Source: Symbiodinium natans (Eukaryota > Sar > Dinophyceae > Suessiales > Symbiodiniaceae). Taken from it: 64,000 bases of DNA. The notes under the pieces were generated by a model. It made no database searches, was not told the origin of the DNA, and was given only the letters and a program-made list of their open reading frames with translations. Position numbers and translations under genes: made by a program. Shown piece by piece: positions 26,220 to 34,472 of this stretch (positions are counted from its first letter, which is position 1; each line of letters opens with the position of its first letter). The DNA lies in the NCBI GenBank assembly GCA_905221605.1, contig CAJNDS010002499.1, forward strand, positions 212,001-276,000, given 5' to 3'.

Positions 26220-26789
26220 ATGGCATACCCGAGTAAGTCCATTCAGAAGATGGAGAAGCAACTCCAAGATGATGTTCATGAGAGCGAGGAAGAGTCATTG
26301 ACTGGTTCTTCCGGTGTTGATGAAGTGGTTGAGGTGGTAAGCACCGCCATGAAAAAGAAGAACAAGAAGTTGAGAATGTTCCGCATGAAGCGCGATGAAA
26401 GCCAAGTTCCTCACAACAAGGTTGAACTTGATGCCATGACCAAAGCAGAGATGAAGGAGCAACTCGTCACCATCAACGCCCAAATGGAAAATCTCCTTGT
26501 CTCGCGCGACTACCTTTTGCAGAAGATCGGTAAAGAAAAACCGTCTGCATCCACTGCCTCCGCCAACTTCAACATTGTCGGCATCTACAACGGAGAACGC
26601 GTCAACATCAACATCAGCCCCGAGGATACCCTGGCAATGGTAAAGCGAGATATCATTCGTCAGCATCGCATTCGCGGTGGCGCTGACATGAACCTTTTCA
26701 TCTCCAACCGCATGATTGAGGAAGATGGGAAGAAGAAGGTGAAGAACATGAGCTTCATTGTCGCCGGTACCGAGGTGACCATTCGCTAG
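26220..26789 (+). CDS. Cargo protein with C-terminal ubiquitin-like domain
   Basis: A 189-residue protein. Residues 1-43 are acidic and probably disordered, 44-58 are strongly basic, and 71-104 look like a coiled coil. Residues 117-189 read like the ubiquitin fold: NIVGIYNGERVNINIS matches the first hairpin, SPEDTLAMVKRDI matches the helix entry of ubiquitin-type sequences, LFISNRMIEEDG matches the third and fourth strands, and the chain stops at EVTIR where ubiquitin has its last strand. There is no C-terminal Gly-Gly, so conjugation by the usual route is unlikely; a docking or mimicry role is inference. Codon choice is more GC-rich than in the viral core, suggesting a separate origin. It is the first gene inside the left repeat. 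The domain call rests on pattern recognition alone. Confidence 0.65.
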   Translation: MAYPSKSIQKMEKQLQDDVHESEEESLTGSSGVDEVVEVVSTAMKKKNKKLRMFRMKRDESQVPHNKVELDAMTKAEMKEQLVTINAQMENLLVSRDYLLQKIGKEKPSASTASANFNIVGIYNGERVNINISPEDTLAMVKRDIIRQHRIRGGADMNLFISNRMIEEDGKKKVKNMSFIVAGTEVTIR

Positions 26790-26890
26790 GTCTTGACCTT
26801 TCAGCGTTTGCATCAACAGATGATGCACCGAGAGCCTATAGGTCTTGACCTTTCAGCGTTTGCATCAACAGATGATGCACCGAGAGCCTA
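26787..26890. repeat. 52-bp tandem duplication at the stop of the first cargo gene
   Basis: Two identical, directly adjacent 52-bp units (26787-26838 and 26839-26890) beginning TAGGTCTTGACC. The first unit begins with the gene's stop codon, so the duplication copies only the 3' untranslated region. Confidence 0.95.
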
Positions 26891-27088
26891 GAGATATCCA
26901 CAGGGCTTTAGGTTCAACTTGCACAACCCGTTGCACTGAAGAGCAGAAGTCAAAAAATCACATGATCAGCAGATGGGCGTGTTCCTCTCTCTTTGCTTGT
27001 TGCGCAAAGCATTTGAATGCTTTATGTTCACAGCATTTGTTGCTCACTTGCTGTAGTCAGGATTCAGGATAAGCACTTACTTTTCGCT

Positions 27089-27664
27089 ATGGTCTTGCTG
27101 GGTGTGAAGAAGCATATGACAAAAAAGGAGGCAATGGACGTCTTCAAGAAAAAATCACTTGCAAACAGCGTTCCCGAGAATGAAGAGTTGCCTACCAATG
27201 TGCAGTTTCCTGAAGAGTTCCTTGCATTCATGCAGAAGGTGAAGAGCAAGATGGACGAGGTAAAGACCCTTGTTGCTCAAGAAGTTCCCATTTTGAAAAT
27301 GGCGCTTCGTTCTCTACCAAATGAAAAGCTCAATGAGGTGAAGGACTTGATGCAAGAAGCCATTCGTGGATGTCGTGGTGACACAAGTGAAGCACGATTT
27401 TTTCGCGTCTTGGAGGTTCTTTTCCCTTCAATGTCTATCTTGAACAATGCCCAGAAAGAGCTCAACAATATCCAGAATGACTACCAGCGCTACTTCTTGT
27501 TGCTGTTCATTGACAACTACAGTGAAGCATCAGGTAGCACCGTTAAACATGGCAATTCACGCTTCCTCGGTGAGATTATCACTGAAATAGACCGTCGTAG
27601 AGATGAACAGCGTATGCCTTCAGCTTCAAATTCGGATGATGCACCCAATTGTGTAATTTCCTAA
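27089..27664 (+). CDS. Helical cargo protein ending in a CaaX-like box
   Basis: I do not recognise a family. From the ATG at 27089 it encodes 191 residues; an upstream in-frame ATG at 27017 would add 24 residues, and one at 27116 is also possible. The composition predicts mostly amphipathic helices, with heptad-like stretches around EEFLAFMQKVKSKMDEV and NAQKELNNIQNDY. The last four residues are CVIS after an Asn/Asp/Ser-rich tail. A cysteine, two aliphatics and a serine fit the farnesyltransferase CaaX pattern. Like its neighbour it has host-like base composition and sits in the left cargo module. Membrane anchoring by prenylation is inference; the gene call itself is supported by length and composition. 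Confidence 0.7.
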   Translation: MVLLGVKKHMTKKEAMDVFKKKSLANSVPENEELPTNVQFPEEFLAFMQKVKSKMDEVKTLVAQEVPILKMALRSLPNEKLNEVKDLMQEAIRGCRGDTSEARFFRVLEVLFPSMSILNNAQKELNNIQNDYQRYFLLLFIDNYSEASGSTVKHGNSRFLGEIITEIDRRRDEQRMPSASNSDDAPNCVIS

Positions 27665-27672
27665 AAGAAAGA

Positions 27673-27805
27673 GGTGTACACCAAAAGCGGGGAGAGCAAA
27701 CACCAAAAAGGTGTACACCAAAAGCGGGGAGAGCAAACACCAAAAAGGTGTACACCAAAAGCGGGGAATGCAAACACCAAAAAGGTGTACACCAAAATGG
27801 TGTGC
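27673..27805. repeat. 37-bp repeats carrying the palindrome GGTGTACACC
   Basis: Three 37-bp units start at 27673, 27710 and 27747, and a fourth partial unit starts at 27784. Each begins with the perfect 10-bp palindrome GGTGTACACC followed by AAAAGCGGGG (the partial unit diverges). The period is not a multiple of three, so it is not a coding repeat. A second pairing, ACACC-AAAAA-GGTGT, bridges neighbouring units. It lies just after the CaaX-protein gene. It could be a protein-binding array or a structured 3' region. Confidence 0.9.
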
Positions 27806-28275
27806 ATCTTCTTGCCTTAAACGCCCTTTAGGGGGAGTCCACTAAATGTTTAATTCCGGACTTCGGGTTTTGTTGTAGGGGCACGGCAACCAAAGAATGA
27901 GAAGTCGGCCTAAAATGTGCGATGTGCAGGATGCATACCAGCCTAAACCCCCTAAACCCCAAAATGTCAGATATCAAGTAGTCATATTCATAAAAATATC
28001 CCAAAAAATATAAATACCCTGAAAATACAGGCAAATCCCACACAAAATAACCCAAAATCCCAAAAATAATATATATCATAGACTTCAAGACATAGAATAT
28101 AAGTTTAGCCCTCCTACCCGATGGACTTTTCAACCCCTCATAATAATAAAATCCTAAAATATAGTGAATAAAGACATCATACGCTCGCGCCAGGTGAAGA
28201 ACGTGACATCCGACGATGTCGGCTCTTCCTTTCACAGAGACACAGAAGCCGATGTCGGCTCTTCCTATCCTTGAG

Positions 28276-28445
28276 ACGCTTTTAGGGTTTAGGGTTTAGT
28301 CCTTTCGGTTTAGTCCTTGAGGGTTGTTGTGGTTTAGTCCTTTCGGTTTAGGCGTTCGGGCGTTGTGGTTTAGTCCTTGAGGGTTGTTGTGGTTTAGTCC
28401 TTTCGGTTTAGGCGTTGAGGCTTGTTGTGTTTTAGGTAGGTCTGT
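28276..28445. repeat. Degenerate tandem repeats built on GGTTTAGTCC
   Basis: Starts with TTTAGGG-like words and continues with alternating units containing GGTTTAGTCC, TTTCGGTTTAGGCGTT and TTGAGGGTTGTTGT. The units look like expanded relatives of the telomere-like repeats in the host flanks but lie inside the virus. Confidence 0.75.
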
Positions 28446-28449
28446 TGTG

Positions 28450-28565
28450 TTGAAAAAAGGAACGCACCCCTTTTTATTCTTGCTTTTAGTGTCGCGTTTA
28501 GCACGCGAGGCTCGTTCCTCGCGTCCTCGTGTCCCCTTCGTGTAAAAAAGCGTTCCTTTTTTGAA
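28450..28565. repeat. Inverted repeat pair enclosing a small hairpin
   Basis: The arm TTGAAAAAAGGAACGC (28450-28465) pairs with GCGTTCCTTTTTTGAA (28550-28565) with one mismatch. A stem ACGCGAGG/CCTCGCGT lies inside. It could be a structured RNA, a decayed end repeat or a replication signal; position alone does not decide. Confidence 0.6.
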
Positions 28566-28740
28566 GATTTTGTTTTTTTGGGTTTGGTTTAGGAATTTGG
28601 TTGTATTTACACAGCACCGCGTGCCTCGCCTTGCCCTTTCGTTTTATGAAAACATTTTTAATAAAACCCTGAAAGGAGTGAAGATAAAAACCTGAAAGGA
28701 GTGCCCCACCGAGCGCCCACCAGCCCAGCCCCAGCGCCCC

Positions 28741-28749
28741 TACTTAAAG
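28741..28749 (+). promoter_or_regulatory. TACTTAAAG box of the polymerase gene
   Basis: TACTTAAAG ends 20 bp before the polB ATG. The same word or a one- or two-base variant precedes five other genes at 22-28 bp. Confidence 0.6.
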
Positions 28750-28769
28750 ACTAGCCCCCCTTAAGGGGT

Positions 28770-31700
28770 ATGGAGCCTGATGACGGAAGTCCCGACTTAA
28801 AGGATGAAACCCTATATACTTATATGGAAGATACATTAAAAAAATCTGTTATGAAATACGTCTTATCTTCAAAAATGGGTGAGATTAAAGTTAATAATAA
28901 AGGTAAACAGTTAAAGCGAGTAATTATAAACGGTAAAGAGTATCCATATAATCAATCAAATCCTTTTACAGAGCGTTTAACAAAGAAACTAGACAAAATA
29001 TCTAAAACACCAGAATACAAACGTTTTAAAGTATTAAACGACGCTTCTAAAAAAGTCATGGTTCGTCAAGCATTAAAAAGCTATGCTATTAAAAACAAAG
29101 CATCAATAACAGATGAACAATCCGCCTTAAAATCTTATGCTAATTCTTATTCCATTTCAAACATAAATCTTTCAGGTTTTAAAGGTTTATCATACCTTAA
29201 ATATCAAAAAGAACGCTTAAACGATTATCTTAAGAAACACAAGAGCATGAAAGTTTTAATTACTGTTGAATTAGTGTTTACATATCTCGCAGAAGATGAA
29301 GACGATGAAGATTTAGATAGAACACATACAATAGGAAGTAGAAGATACAATATTTTAAACGAAGAAGATTTAAACAATGCTATAAACAATATGGCGAGTG
29401 ATATTGAACTTCTAGTTGAAAACAAGAACTTAAGTAAATCAGGATTAAAAATAAAGAAAGTGAGTAAAATAACAATTCATTATGACAAATACGACCCTAC
29501 AAGAGCAGGTAAATTTATAGAACTACCCGATTGGATAGCAAAGAAAAAGGCATGTATCAATATTAAAAATGATGATGACTATTGTTTAAAATATTGTATT
29601 TTATGTAGATTTTATGATATATACAAAAAAGACCACCCAGAAAGACTTTACCATTATGCAAAGTTATTAGATAATGAAAGTTTAATAGCATGGGATGGTG
29701 TTAATTTTCCCGCTTCAAATGAAGATATTCAACACTTTGAAGAAATCAACAATAACACTTGTTCAGTAAATGTTTATACAGTTGATAATGATAACAACAA
29801 AATAAGAGCAGACAGAATAACAAAAATCATTAAACCAACTTGTCATGTTAACCTTTTACGATTAGATAATGATGATGGTTCTAGTCATTACGTTTATATT
29901 AAAGATTATAACAAGCTTATGTTCAGTCAAACAAACAAACACAAAGCAAAATTATTTCATTGTAGATTTTGTCAAAAAGGCTTTCAACAAGAAACATTAT
30001 TAACTGCTCATACATTAAAGGGTTGTATGGCTAATGAAGTTCAAGCGATTGAGATGCCTGAAGAAAAAGAAAAAATGATGTTCCAAAAGCATTACAAAAA
30101 ATTGAGATGTCCTTATGTTATTTATGGTGATTTTGAGTGTTTAACCACATTATCAAACGAGGGATTAAAGGGTAGCTATCAAGAACATAAACCAAGCGGT
30201 TTTATGTTAAATGTTGTTAATTCAATAACAGATGAAGTTAAACCATACATATATAGAGGTGAGGATTGTATGGAAAATTTTTGTAAAACAATGAATGAAA
30301 TAAGAGAAGAAATATTTGAGAAGATGAAAACACCGAAGCCCATGATTATAACACATGAACAAGAAAAAGAGTTCCAAGAGTGTAAGAAGTGCTTTATATG
30401 TGGTGGTTCATTTAATAATACTAAAGATAAAAAGAAGGTACGCGACCATTGTCATTTTACTGGATTATATCGTGGTTGTGCACATAACAAGTGTAATTTA
30501 GATTATTGTTTCAAATTCTTTAAAATACCAATATTTTTTCATAACCTTAAAAATTATGACGCACACCTTATAATATCAAATCTTGATAAACTGAATACTA
30601 AAAAAGATGATGTAAGCGTAATAGCACAGAACAGTGAGAAGTTTGTTACCTTTTGTTTGAAACAACTTGAATTTAAAGATAGTTTTAGTTTCTTATCTTC
30701 ATCGTTAGATAAGTTAGTTAAATTAACTAAATATGAGGATAATGAAAAACGAAGCGACTGGACAAACCATTTTACATACAGTAAAAATAGTGAATATGTT
30801 AAGGATGATTATGATTTGGATTTATTAACAGATAAGGGCATTTACCCATATGACTATATGAATGACTTTAGTAAATTCAACGAGACAGAGTTACCACCTA
30901 AAAAGGAATTCTACAGTCAACTAGCTGAAGAAGATATTAAAGATGAAGATTATGAAAAGGCACTACATATATGGAAACATTTTAACATTAAAAATCTCGG
31001 AGAGTATCATGACCTTTATCTTAAAACGGATGTTTTATTATTAACAGATGTTTTTGAAAATTTCAGAACAAAATGTTTAGAAGATTACGGTTTAGACCCT
31101 GCTCATTATTATACACTTCCTAATTTCGCGTGGGATGCCATGTTATTAAAAACGGGTGTTACTTTAGATTTAATATATGATGAAGAATTATATAAAATGG
31201 TTGAGAAGGGTTTACGTGGTGGTATGTGTCAAGTTTCAAAGAGAAGAGCAGAAGCAAATAATAAATACATGAATGAAATGTATGACGAAAATAAACCGTC
31301 TTCTTATATAAATTACCTTGACGCTAATAATTTATACGGTCTAGCGATGTGTCAAAAACTACCATACAAAGATATTAAATTTGTTGATAACTTTACAGAA
31401 GAACAACTTAACTCATGGTCAGATACTAATGTGGGTTTTATATTAGATGTTGATTTAGAGTATCCTAAAGAATTACACGATAAACATGTTGACTATCCAC
31501 TAGCACCGGAGATTATGAATGTAACGGTAGATATGTTAAGTGAAACACAAAAAACCATTTACAAAGCATACAATCACAATAAAGAACCTAGAGATGAAAA
31601 GACTAATAAGTTAATACTTAACGTATATGATAAACATAATTATGTATTACACATTAAGATGTTAAAATATTATTTGAAACAAGGACTAAAACTAAAGAAG

Positions 31701-32585
31701 ATAAACAGAGCTATAATGTTTAAACAAAAAGACTGGTTAAAACCATGGATAGATTTTAACACAAATAAAAGAAAGGAAGCCACAAGTGACTTTGAAAAGG
31801 ACATGTACAAATTAATGAATAACGCGGTGTATGGAAAAACGATGGAGAATGTGAGAGAACATATTCATTTTGAACTAGTTGATACACCAGAACGATTTCA
31901 AAAAGTAGTTAATGCACCTACTTATAAACACAGACACATCATTAATGAAAATCTAGTAGGAGTTGAAAAGTTAAAAGAAACAGTAAAGCTAAATAAGCCT
32001 ATATATGTAGGTATGAGTATATTAGATTTATCAAAGTTACATATGTATTCATTCTATTATGATGTGTTAAAGAAAAAGTATGAAGACAAGGTAAGATTAA
32101 TATATACAGATACAGATAGTTTTGTAACACACATAGAAACAGAAGATGTATATGATGATTTTAATGATATTAAAAAATACATGGATTTTAGCGGTTATGA
32201 TAAAGAACATAAATGTTATGATGCTACTAATAAGAAGGTGCTAGGCAAATTTAAGGATGAAGTAGACGGCAAGATAATTACCAACTTCATAGGATTAAAA
32301 CCTAAATCATACGCATTTAAAATATACAAGCAAGATAAAGAAGAAAAGAAATCAAAAGGAATAGTAAAGCATAAGGTTAAAAGAGAACTTAATTACAAAA
32401 AATATTTAGAAACACTTGAAGATAACAAATGTGATACAGTATCATTCAACAGTATAAGAAGTAAAAATCATCAAATATATTCAATAAATCAGGTAAAGAT
32501 GGCATTATCAAGCTATGACAATAAAAGATATTATTTAGATAAGGTAAACAGTTTACCTTATGGGCATTATAAAACATATCAATGA
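28770..32585 (+). CDS. polB: Protein-primed DNA polymerase family B (Polinton type)
   Basis: A 1271-residue replicative polymerase that would copy the linear genome using a terminal protein as primer. Exonuclease motifs are visible: ExoI YGDFE (D454, E456), ExoII HNLKNYDAH (591-599) and ExoIII YLKTD (750-754). Polymerase motifs are motif A DANNLYG (851-857), motif B KLMNNAVYG (1014-1022) and motif C YTDTDS (1112-1117). A C2HC finger (C398, C401, H414, C419) and an endonuclease-VII-like zinc region (C541, C544, DHCH at 559-562, C575) precede or interrupt the exonuclease, as is common in this family. The frame is intact. The ATG was chosen because it follows the TACTTAAAG box and the composition changes to AT-rich exactly there. 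It converges on a small minus-strand gene through a hairpin at the stop. Confidence 0.97.
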   Translation: MEPDDGSPDLKDETLYTYMEDTLKKSVMKYVLSSKMGEIKVNNKGKQLKRVIINGKEYPYNQSNPFTERLTKKLDKISKTPEYKRFKVLNDASKKVMVRQALKSYAIKNKASITDEQSALKSYANSYSISNINLSGFKGLSYLKYQKERLNDYLKKHKSMKVLITVELVFTYLAEDEDDEDLDRTHTIGSRRYNILNEEDLNNAINNMASDIELLVENKNLSKSGLKIKKVSKITIHYDKYDPTRAGKFIELPDWIAKKKACINIKNDDDYCLKYCILCRFYDIYKKDHPERLYHYAKLLDNESLIAWDGVNFPASNEDIQHFEEINNNTCSVNVYTVDNDNNKIRADRITKIIKPTCHVNLLRLDNDDGSSHYVYIKDYNKLMFSQTNKHKAKLFHCRFCQKGFQQETLLTAHTLKGCMANEVQAIEMPEEKEKMMFQKHYKKLRCPYVIYGDFECLTTLSNEGLKGSYQEHKPSGFMLNVVNSITDEVKPYIYRGEDCMENFCKTMNEIREEIFEKMKTPKPMIITHEQEKEFQECKKCFICGGSFNNTKDKKKVRDHCHFTGLYRGCAHNKCNLDYCFKFFKIPIFFHNLKNYDAHLIISNLDKLNTKKDDVSVIAQNSEKFVTFCLKQLEFKDSFSFLSSSLDKLVKLTKYEDNEKRSDWTNHFTYSKNSEYVKDDYDLDLLTDKGIYPYDYMNDFSKFNETELPPKKEFYSQLAEEDIKDEDYEKALHIWKHFNIKNLGEYHDLYLKTDVLLLTDVFENFRTKCLEDYGLDPAHYYTLPNFAWDAMLLKTGVTLDLIYDEELYKMVEKGLRGGMCQVSKRRAEANNKYMNEMYDENKPSSYINYLDANNLYGLAMCQKLPYKDIKFVDNFTEEQLNSWSDTNVGFILDVDLEYPKELHDKHVDYPLAPEIMNVTVDMLSETQKTIYKAYNHNKEPRDEKTNKLILNVYDKHNYVLHIKMLKYYLKQGLKLKKINRAIMFKQKDWLKPWIDFNTNKRKEATSDFEKDMYKLMNNAVYGKTMENVREHIHFELVDTPERFQKVVNAPTYKHRHIINENLVGVEKLKETVKLNKPIYVGMSILDLSKLHMYSFYYDVLKKKYEDKVRLIYTDTDSFVTHIETEDVYDDFNDIKKYMDFSGYDKEHKCYDATNKKVLGKFKDEVDGKIITNFIGLKPKSYAFKIYKQDKEEKKSKGIVKHKVKRELNYKKYLETLEDNKCDTVSFNSIRSKNHQIYSINQVKMALSSYDNKRYYLDKVNSLPYGHYKTYQ

Positions 32586-32586
32586 A

Positions 32587-32623
32587 GATTAATTTTATAA
32601 TTCATAAGATTATAAAATCAATC
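32587..32623. terminator. Hairpin between convergent polB and small minus gene
   Basis: A 15-bp stem (32587-32601 with 32609-32623, one G-U pair) starts 2 bp after the polB stop and includes the stop codon of the opposite gene. It is symmetrical enough to serve both transcripts. A role in 3'-end formation is inferred by analogy with hairpin 3' ends in Mimivirus. Confidence 0.6.
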
Positions 32624-32848
32624 TTTTATAGTTTTAGCTTTCATTTGTTGTTGTTGTCTGCAGAACTTGCAAGAACGAGATTTGCATTTACATTTTTTTG
32701 TAACTTCAAAAGCATGTGGAGCGAAATACTGACCACACGTTTTACACTTTATTAGGTCGTGAATGCCGTCTGTTCTTGTGTTAGTTTCTTTATTTAAATC
32801 TATTTCATTCTTCATTACATTTAATGTAGGTTTTTTCCTTTTTATCAT
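32618..32848 (-). CDS. Small cysteine-rich (zinc-ribbon-like) protein
   Basis: 76 residues. CKTC, CKCKS and CKFC cysteine clusters in the C-terminal half suggest a small zinc-binding domain. The N-terminus is basic and the C-terminus is Gln/Lys-rich. The 5' end overlaps the 3' end of the upstream minus-strand gene by 44 bp; using Met-12 (ATG at 32815) would cut this to 11 bp. A TACTTAACC word sits 36 bp upstream of the first ATG but inside the neighbouring coding sequence. Function is unknown; nucleic-acid binding would be typical of such clusters. Confidence 0.6.
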   Translation of the reverse strand: MIKRKKPTLNVMKNEIDLNKETNTRTDGIHDLIKCKTCGQYFAPHAFEVTKKCKCKSRSCKFCRQQQQMKAKTIKD

Positions 32849-33092
32849 ACTTAATCTTATAGTATTCTAGAGTAGTGGCTTTAGGGTTAAGTATGTCACC
32901 GCTGTTTAGTTTCGTTAGGTAGGTGTTCCGTTTATTATCGTATGTGGCATCTTTATCAGTATTTGGTTTCGTATATCTTGGTTTAGTGTTCTTTTCTATA
33001 TTATCAATCTTTTCATTCATTTCCTCTAGCAACTTCAATATTTCTAAAGTATTAACATAACATTTTTCATCAAACTCTTCTGTCTTACTCAT
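32805..33092 (-). CDS. Small hypothetical protein behind a TACTTAAAA box
   Basis: 95 residues, charged. An N-terminal helical segment (VNTLEILKLLEEMNEKIDNI) is probably a short coiled coil. A lysine/tyrosine-rich tail follows. No family is recognised. On the minus strand TACTTAAAA ends 22 bp before the ATG, placing it with polB and the right-end genes in the same promoter class. Confidence 0.65.
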   Translation of the reverse strand: MSKTEEFDEKCYVNTLEILKLLEEMNEKIDNIEKNTKPRYTKPNTDKDATYDNKRNTYLTKLNSGDILNPKATTLEYYKIKYDKKEKTYIKCNEE

Positions 33093-33114
33093 ATATGTAT
33101 ATTAAGAAAATAAG

Positions 33115-33123
33115 TTTTAAGTA
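33115..33123 (-). promoter_or_regulatory. TACTTAAAA box (minus strand)
   Basis: The minus-strand word TACTTAAAA lies 22 bp before the ATG at 33092, the same spacing as in five plus-strand genes. Confidence 0.5.
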
Positions 33124-33151
33124 AAAGTTTTTATAAAAAGTTTTTATATAT

Positions 33152-33499
33152 TTAATCTATAATATTAAGTTTATGTAAATTCTGTAGTTCTTTCACTTCT
33201 TCTTCAAGTTTTTGTATCCTTTCTTCAGGCGTTGCTTTTCTACTACCAAAACCAGTATCAACGGTATCAACGTCTTCATGGTCGTTCACGTTTGATTGAA
33301 ATATTGTGTTACCATCAGGCGTTGTTCCTCTACCAACTTTCCAACTTGTCCTGTTTTCAACTTTACTTACTACAACGTTACCCTCTTTATCTGTGCTTGT
33401 TTTTGTTTCTTTGTGGAGTGCCTTCCTATTACATTTACAAAAATTACAATCAATAGTGCTTTTGTCCATATGTATATCTTTATTTTCGTCTTTATTCAT
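33152..33499 (-). CDS. Small hypothetical protein, CxC cluster and C-terminal coiled coil
   Basis: 115 residues. CNFCKC near residues 18-23 may bind metal. The middle is polar, and residues from PEERIQKLEEEVKELQ onward form a clear heptad pattern. It is transcribed divergently from the packaging ATPase. A 12-bp inverted repeat (33497-33508 with 33523-33534) includes its start codon. No family is recognised. Confidence 0.6.
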   Translation of the reverse strand: MNKDENKDIHMDKSTIDCNFCKCNRKALHKETKTSTDKEGNVVVSKVENRTSWKVGRGTTPDGNTIFQSNVNDHEDVDTVDTGFGSRKATPEERIQKLEEEVKELQNLHKLNIID

Positions 33500-33680
33500 A
33501 TTATTAACAATTAGATTAAATGGTTAATAATATGATATTTCAAACTAATTCTCACATTTGCTTATGAAATATGAATTAAAAGACGAGCACGGGCAATGGG
33601 GGAAGCAACTGTGGGTTATACAATCTGTTCTGTTTATTGTTAACCATTATATAATAGAAATTCATTTCTAAATAGTAATA
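33497..33680. promoter_or_regulatory. Divergent promoter region upstream of the packaging ATPase
   Basis: Begins with a perfect 12-bp inverted repeat (CATATTATTAAC / GTTAATAATATG). A related word, TGTTAACCATTAT, occurs near 33642-33654, and a short IR (AGAAAT/ATTTCT) lies just before the ATPase ATG. A small GC-richer island is at 33580-33615. The TACTTAA box is absent. Confidence 0.4.
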
Positions 33681-34472
33681 ATGATAACTCCTATAGTTAA
33701 ACCTGTTAATGTTAAAGAATATGATTTTAAACAATCTAAATATGAAATAGCACCACGACTACCATTTAGTCAAATAATTATTGGTCCTAGTGGTTCTGGA
33801 AAAGGTATCTTACTACAATCAATGATATTAGATATTTATCGTGATGTCTTCGCTAGAATATACATTTGGTCACCTTCAATTTCAGTTGATAGCAATTGGA
33901 CACCAGTTAAAAAATATATTCAAGATAATTTGAAGGTTGATTTAGAAAAGGAGAAATGTATGTTTGATGAATATGTTCCTTCAGAATTGGAAGCAGTGAT
34001 AAAAAGACAACATAAAGTAATAGAATATCAGAAAAAGAATGACCATAATAAATTACACTCAATACTTATTATTGTGGACGACTTCGCAGACAGTAAGGCT
34101 TTTTCAAGAAACTCACCGCTACTAAATCAATTGTATGTGAGAGGTAGACATAATGCAATTAATATTATAACATCAACACAGAAATTTAACGCTTTATCTC
34201 CTATAATTCGTGTCAATAGTCGCCAGTTATTTTTCTTCAGGTTAAGGAACTACAAAGAAATAGAAACAATGGTTGAAGAATTAAGCGCGGTATTAATTAA
34301 GAAATCCAGTGTAGCAGATACTAAAAACCTACAAGAAGCAAAGAAACTATTATTAGAAGTGTATAATATAGCAACAGAAGAACCATACAGTTTTTTATTT
34401 ATTAACTTAATGAAAGGGGATGTTAATGATATGTTTTATAAACGATTTGATGCTAAATTAGTTATTGATTAA
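33681..34472 (+). CDS. A32-like (FtsK/HerA) genome-packaging ATPase
   Basis: 263 residues. Walker A is GPSGSGKG at 35-42 with Lys-41. Walker B is ILIIVDD with D133-D134. A downstream STQKFNALSP motif and an IRVNSRQ segment match the polar sensor and arginine region of viral packaging ATPases of the A32 family. It would translocate DNA into the procapsid. The length is normal for PLV and virophage ATPases. It lies between the replication genes and the capsid block and ends in a hairpin shared with the convergent small gene. Confidence 0.93.
   Translation: MITPIVKPVNVKEYDFKQSKYEIAPRLPFSQIIIGPSGSGKGILLQSMILDIYRDVFARIYIWSPSISVDSNWTPVKKYIQDNLKVDLEKEKCMFDEYVPSELEAVIKRQHKVIEYQKKNDHNKLHSILIIVDDFADSKAFSRNSPLLNQLYVRGRHNAINIITSTQKFNALSPIIRVNSRQLFFFRLRNYKEIETMVEELSAVLIKKSSVADTKNLQEAKKLLLEVYNIATEEPYSFLFINLMKGDVNDMFYKRFDAKLVID

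Larger units (their letters stand above)
27806..28769. other. Non-coding repeat-rich spacer between cargo module and core
   Basis: Nearly 1 kb without a convincing gene. A 135-codon minus-strand frame (27828-28235) reads as aromatic low-complexity sequence over CCCAAAA-type words and is probably chance. A 17-bp word, CGATGTCGGCTCTTCCT, occurs at 28214-28230 and 28250-28266. A 13-bp word, CCTGAAAGGAGTG, occurs at 28668-28680 and 28691-28703. The GC-rich 3' end carries a TACTTAAAG box 20 bp before the polymerase ATG. Confidence 0.6.

Noticed and set aside
26295..26828. 177-codon minus-strand frame opposite the Ubl gene
   Set aside because: It is the antisense shadow of the plus-strand gene, which has the coherent domain pattern.
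27828..28235. 135-codon minus-strand frame with aromatic, membrane-like stretches
   Set aside because: The hydrophobicity comes from AT-rich CCCAAAA-type repeats; there is no promoter box and no recognisable domain.
26787..28445. CRISPR-like array suggested by evenly spaced repeats at 27673
   Set aside because: The intervening spacers are near-identical rather than unique, and the context is a eukaryotic virus.
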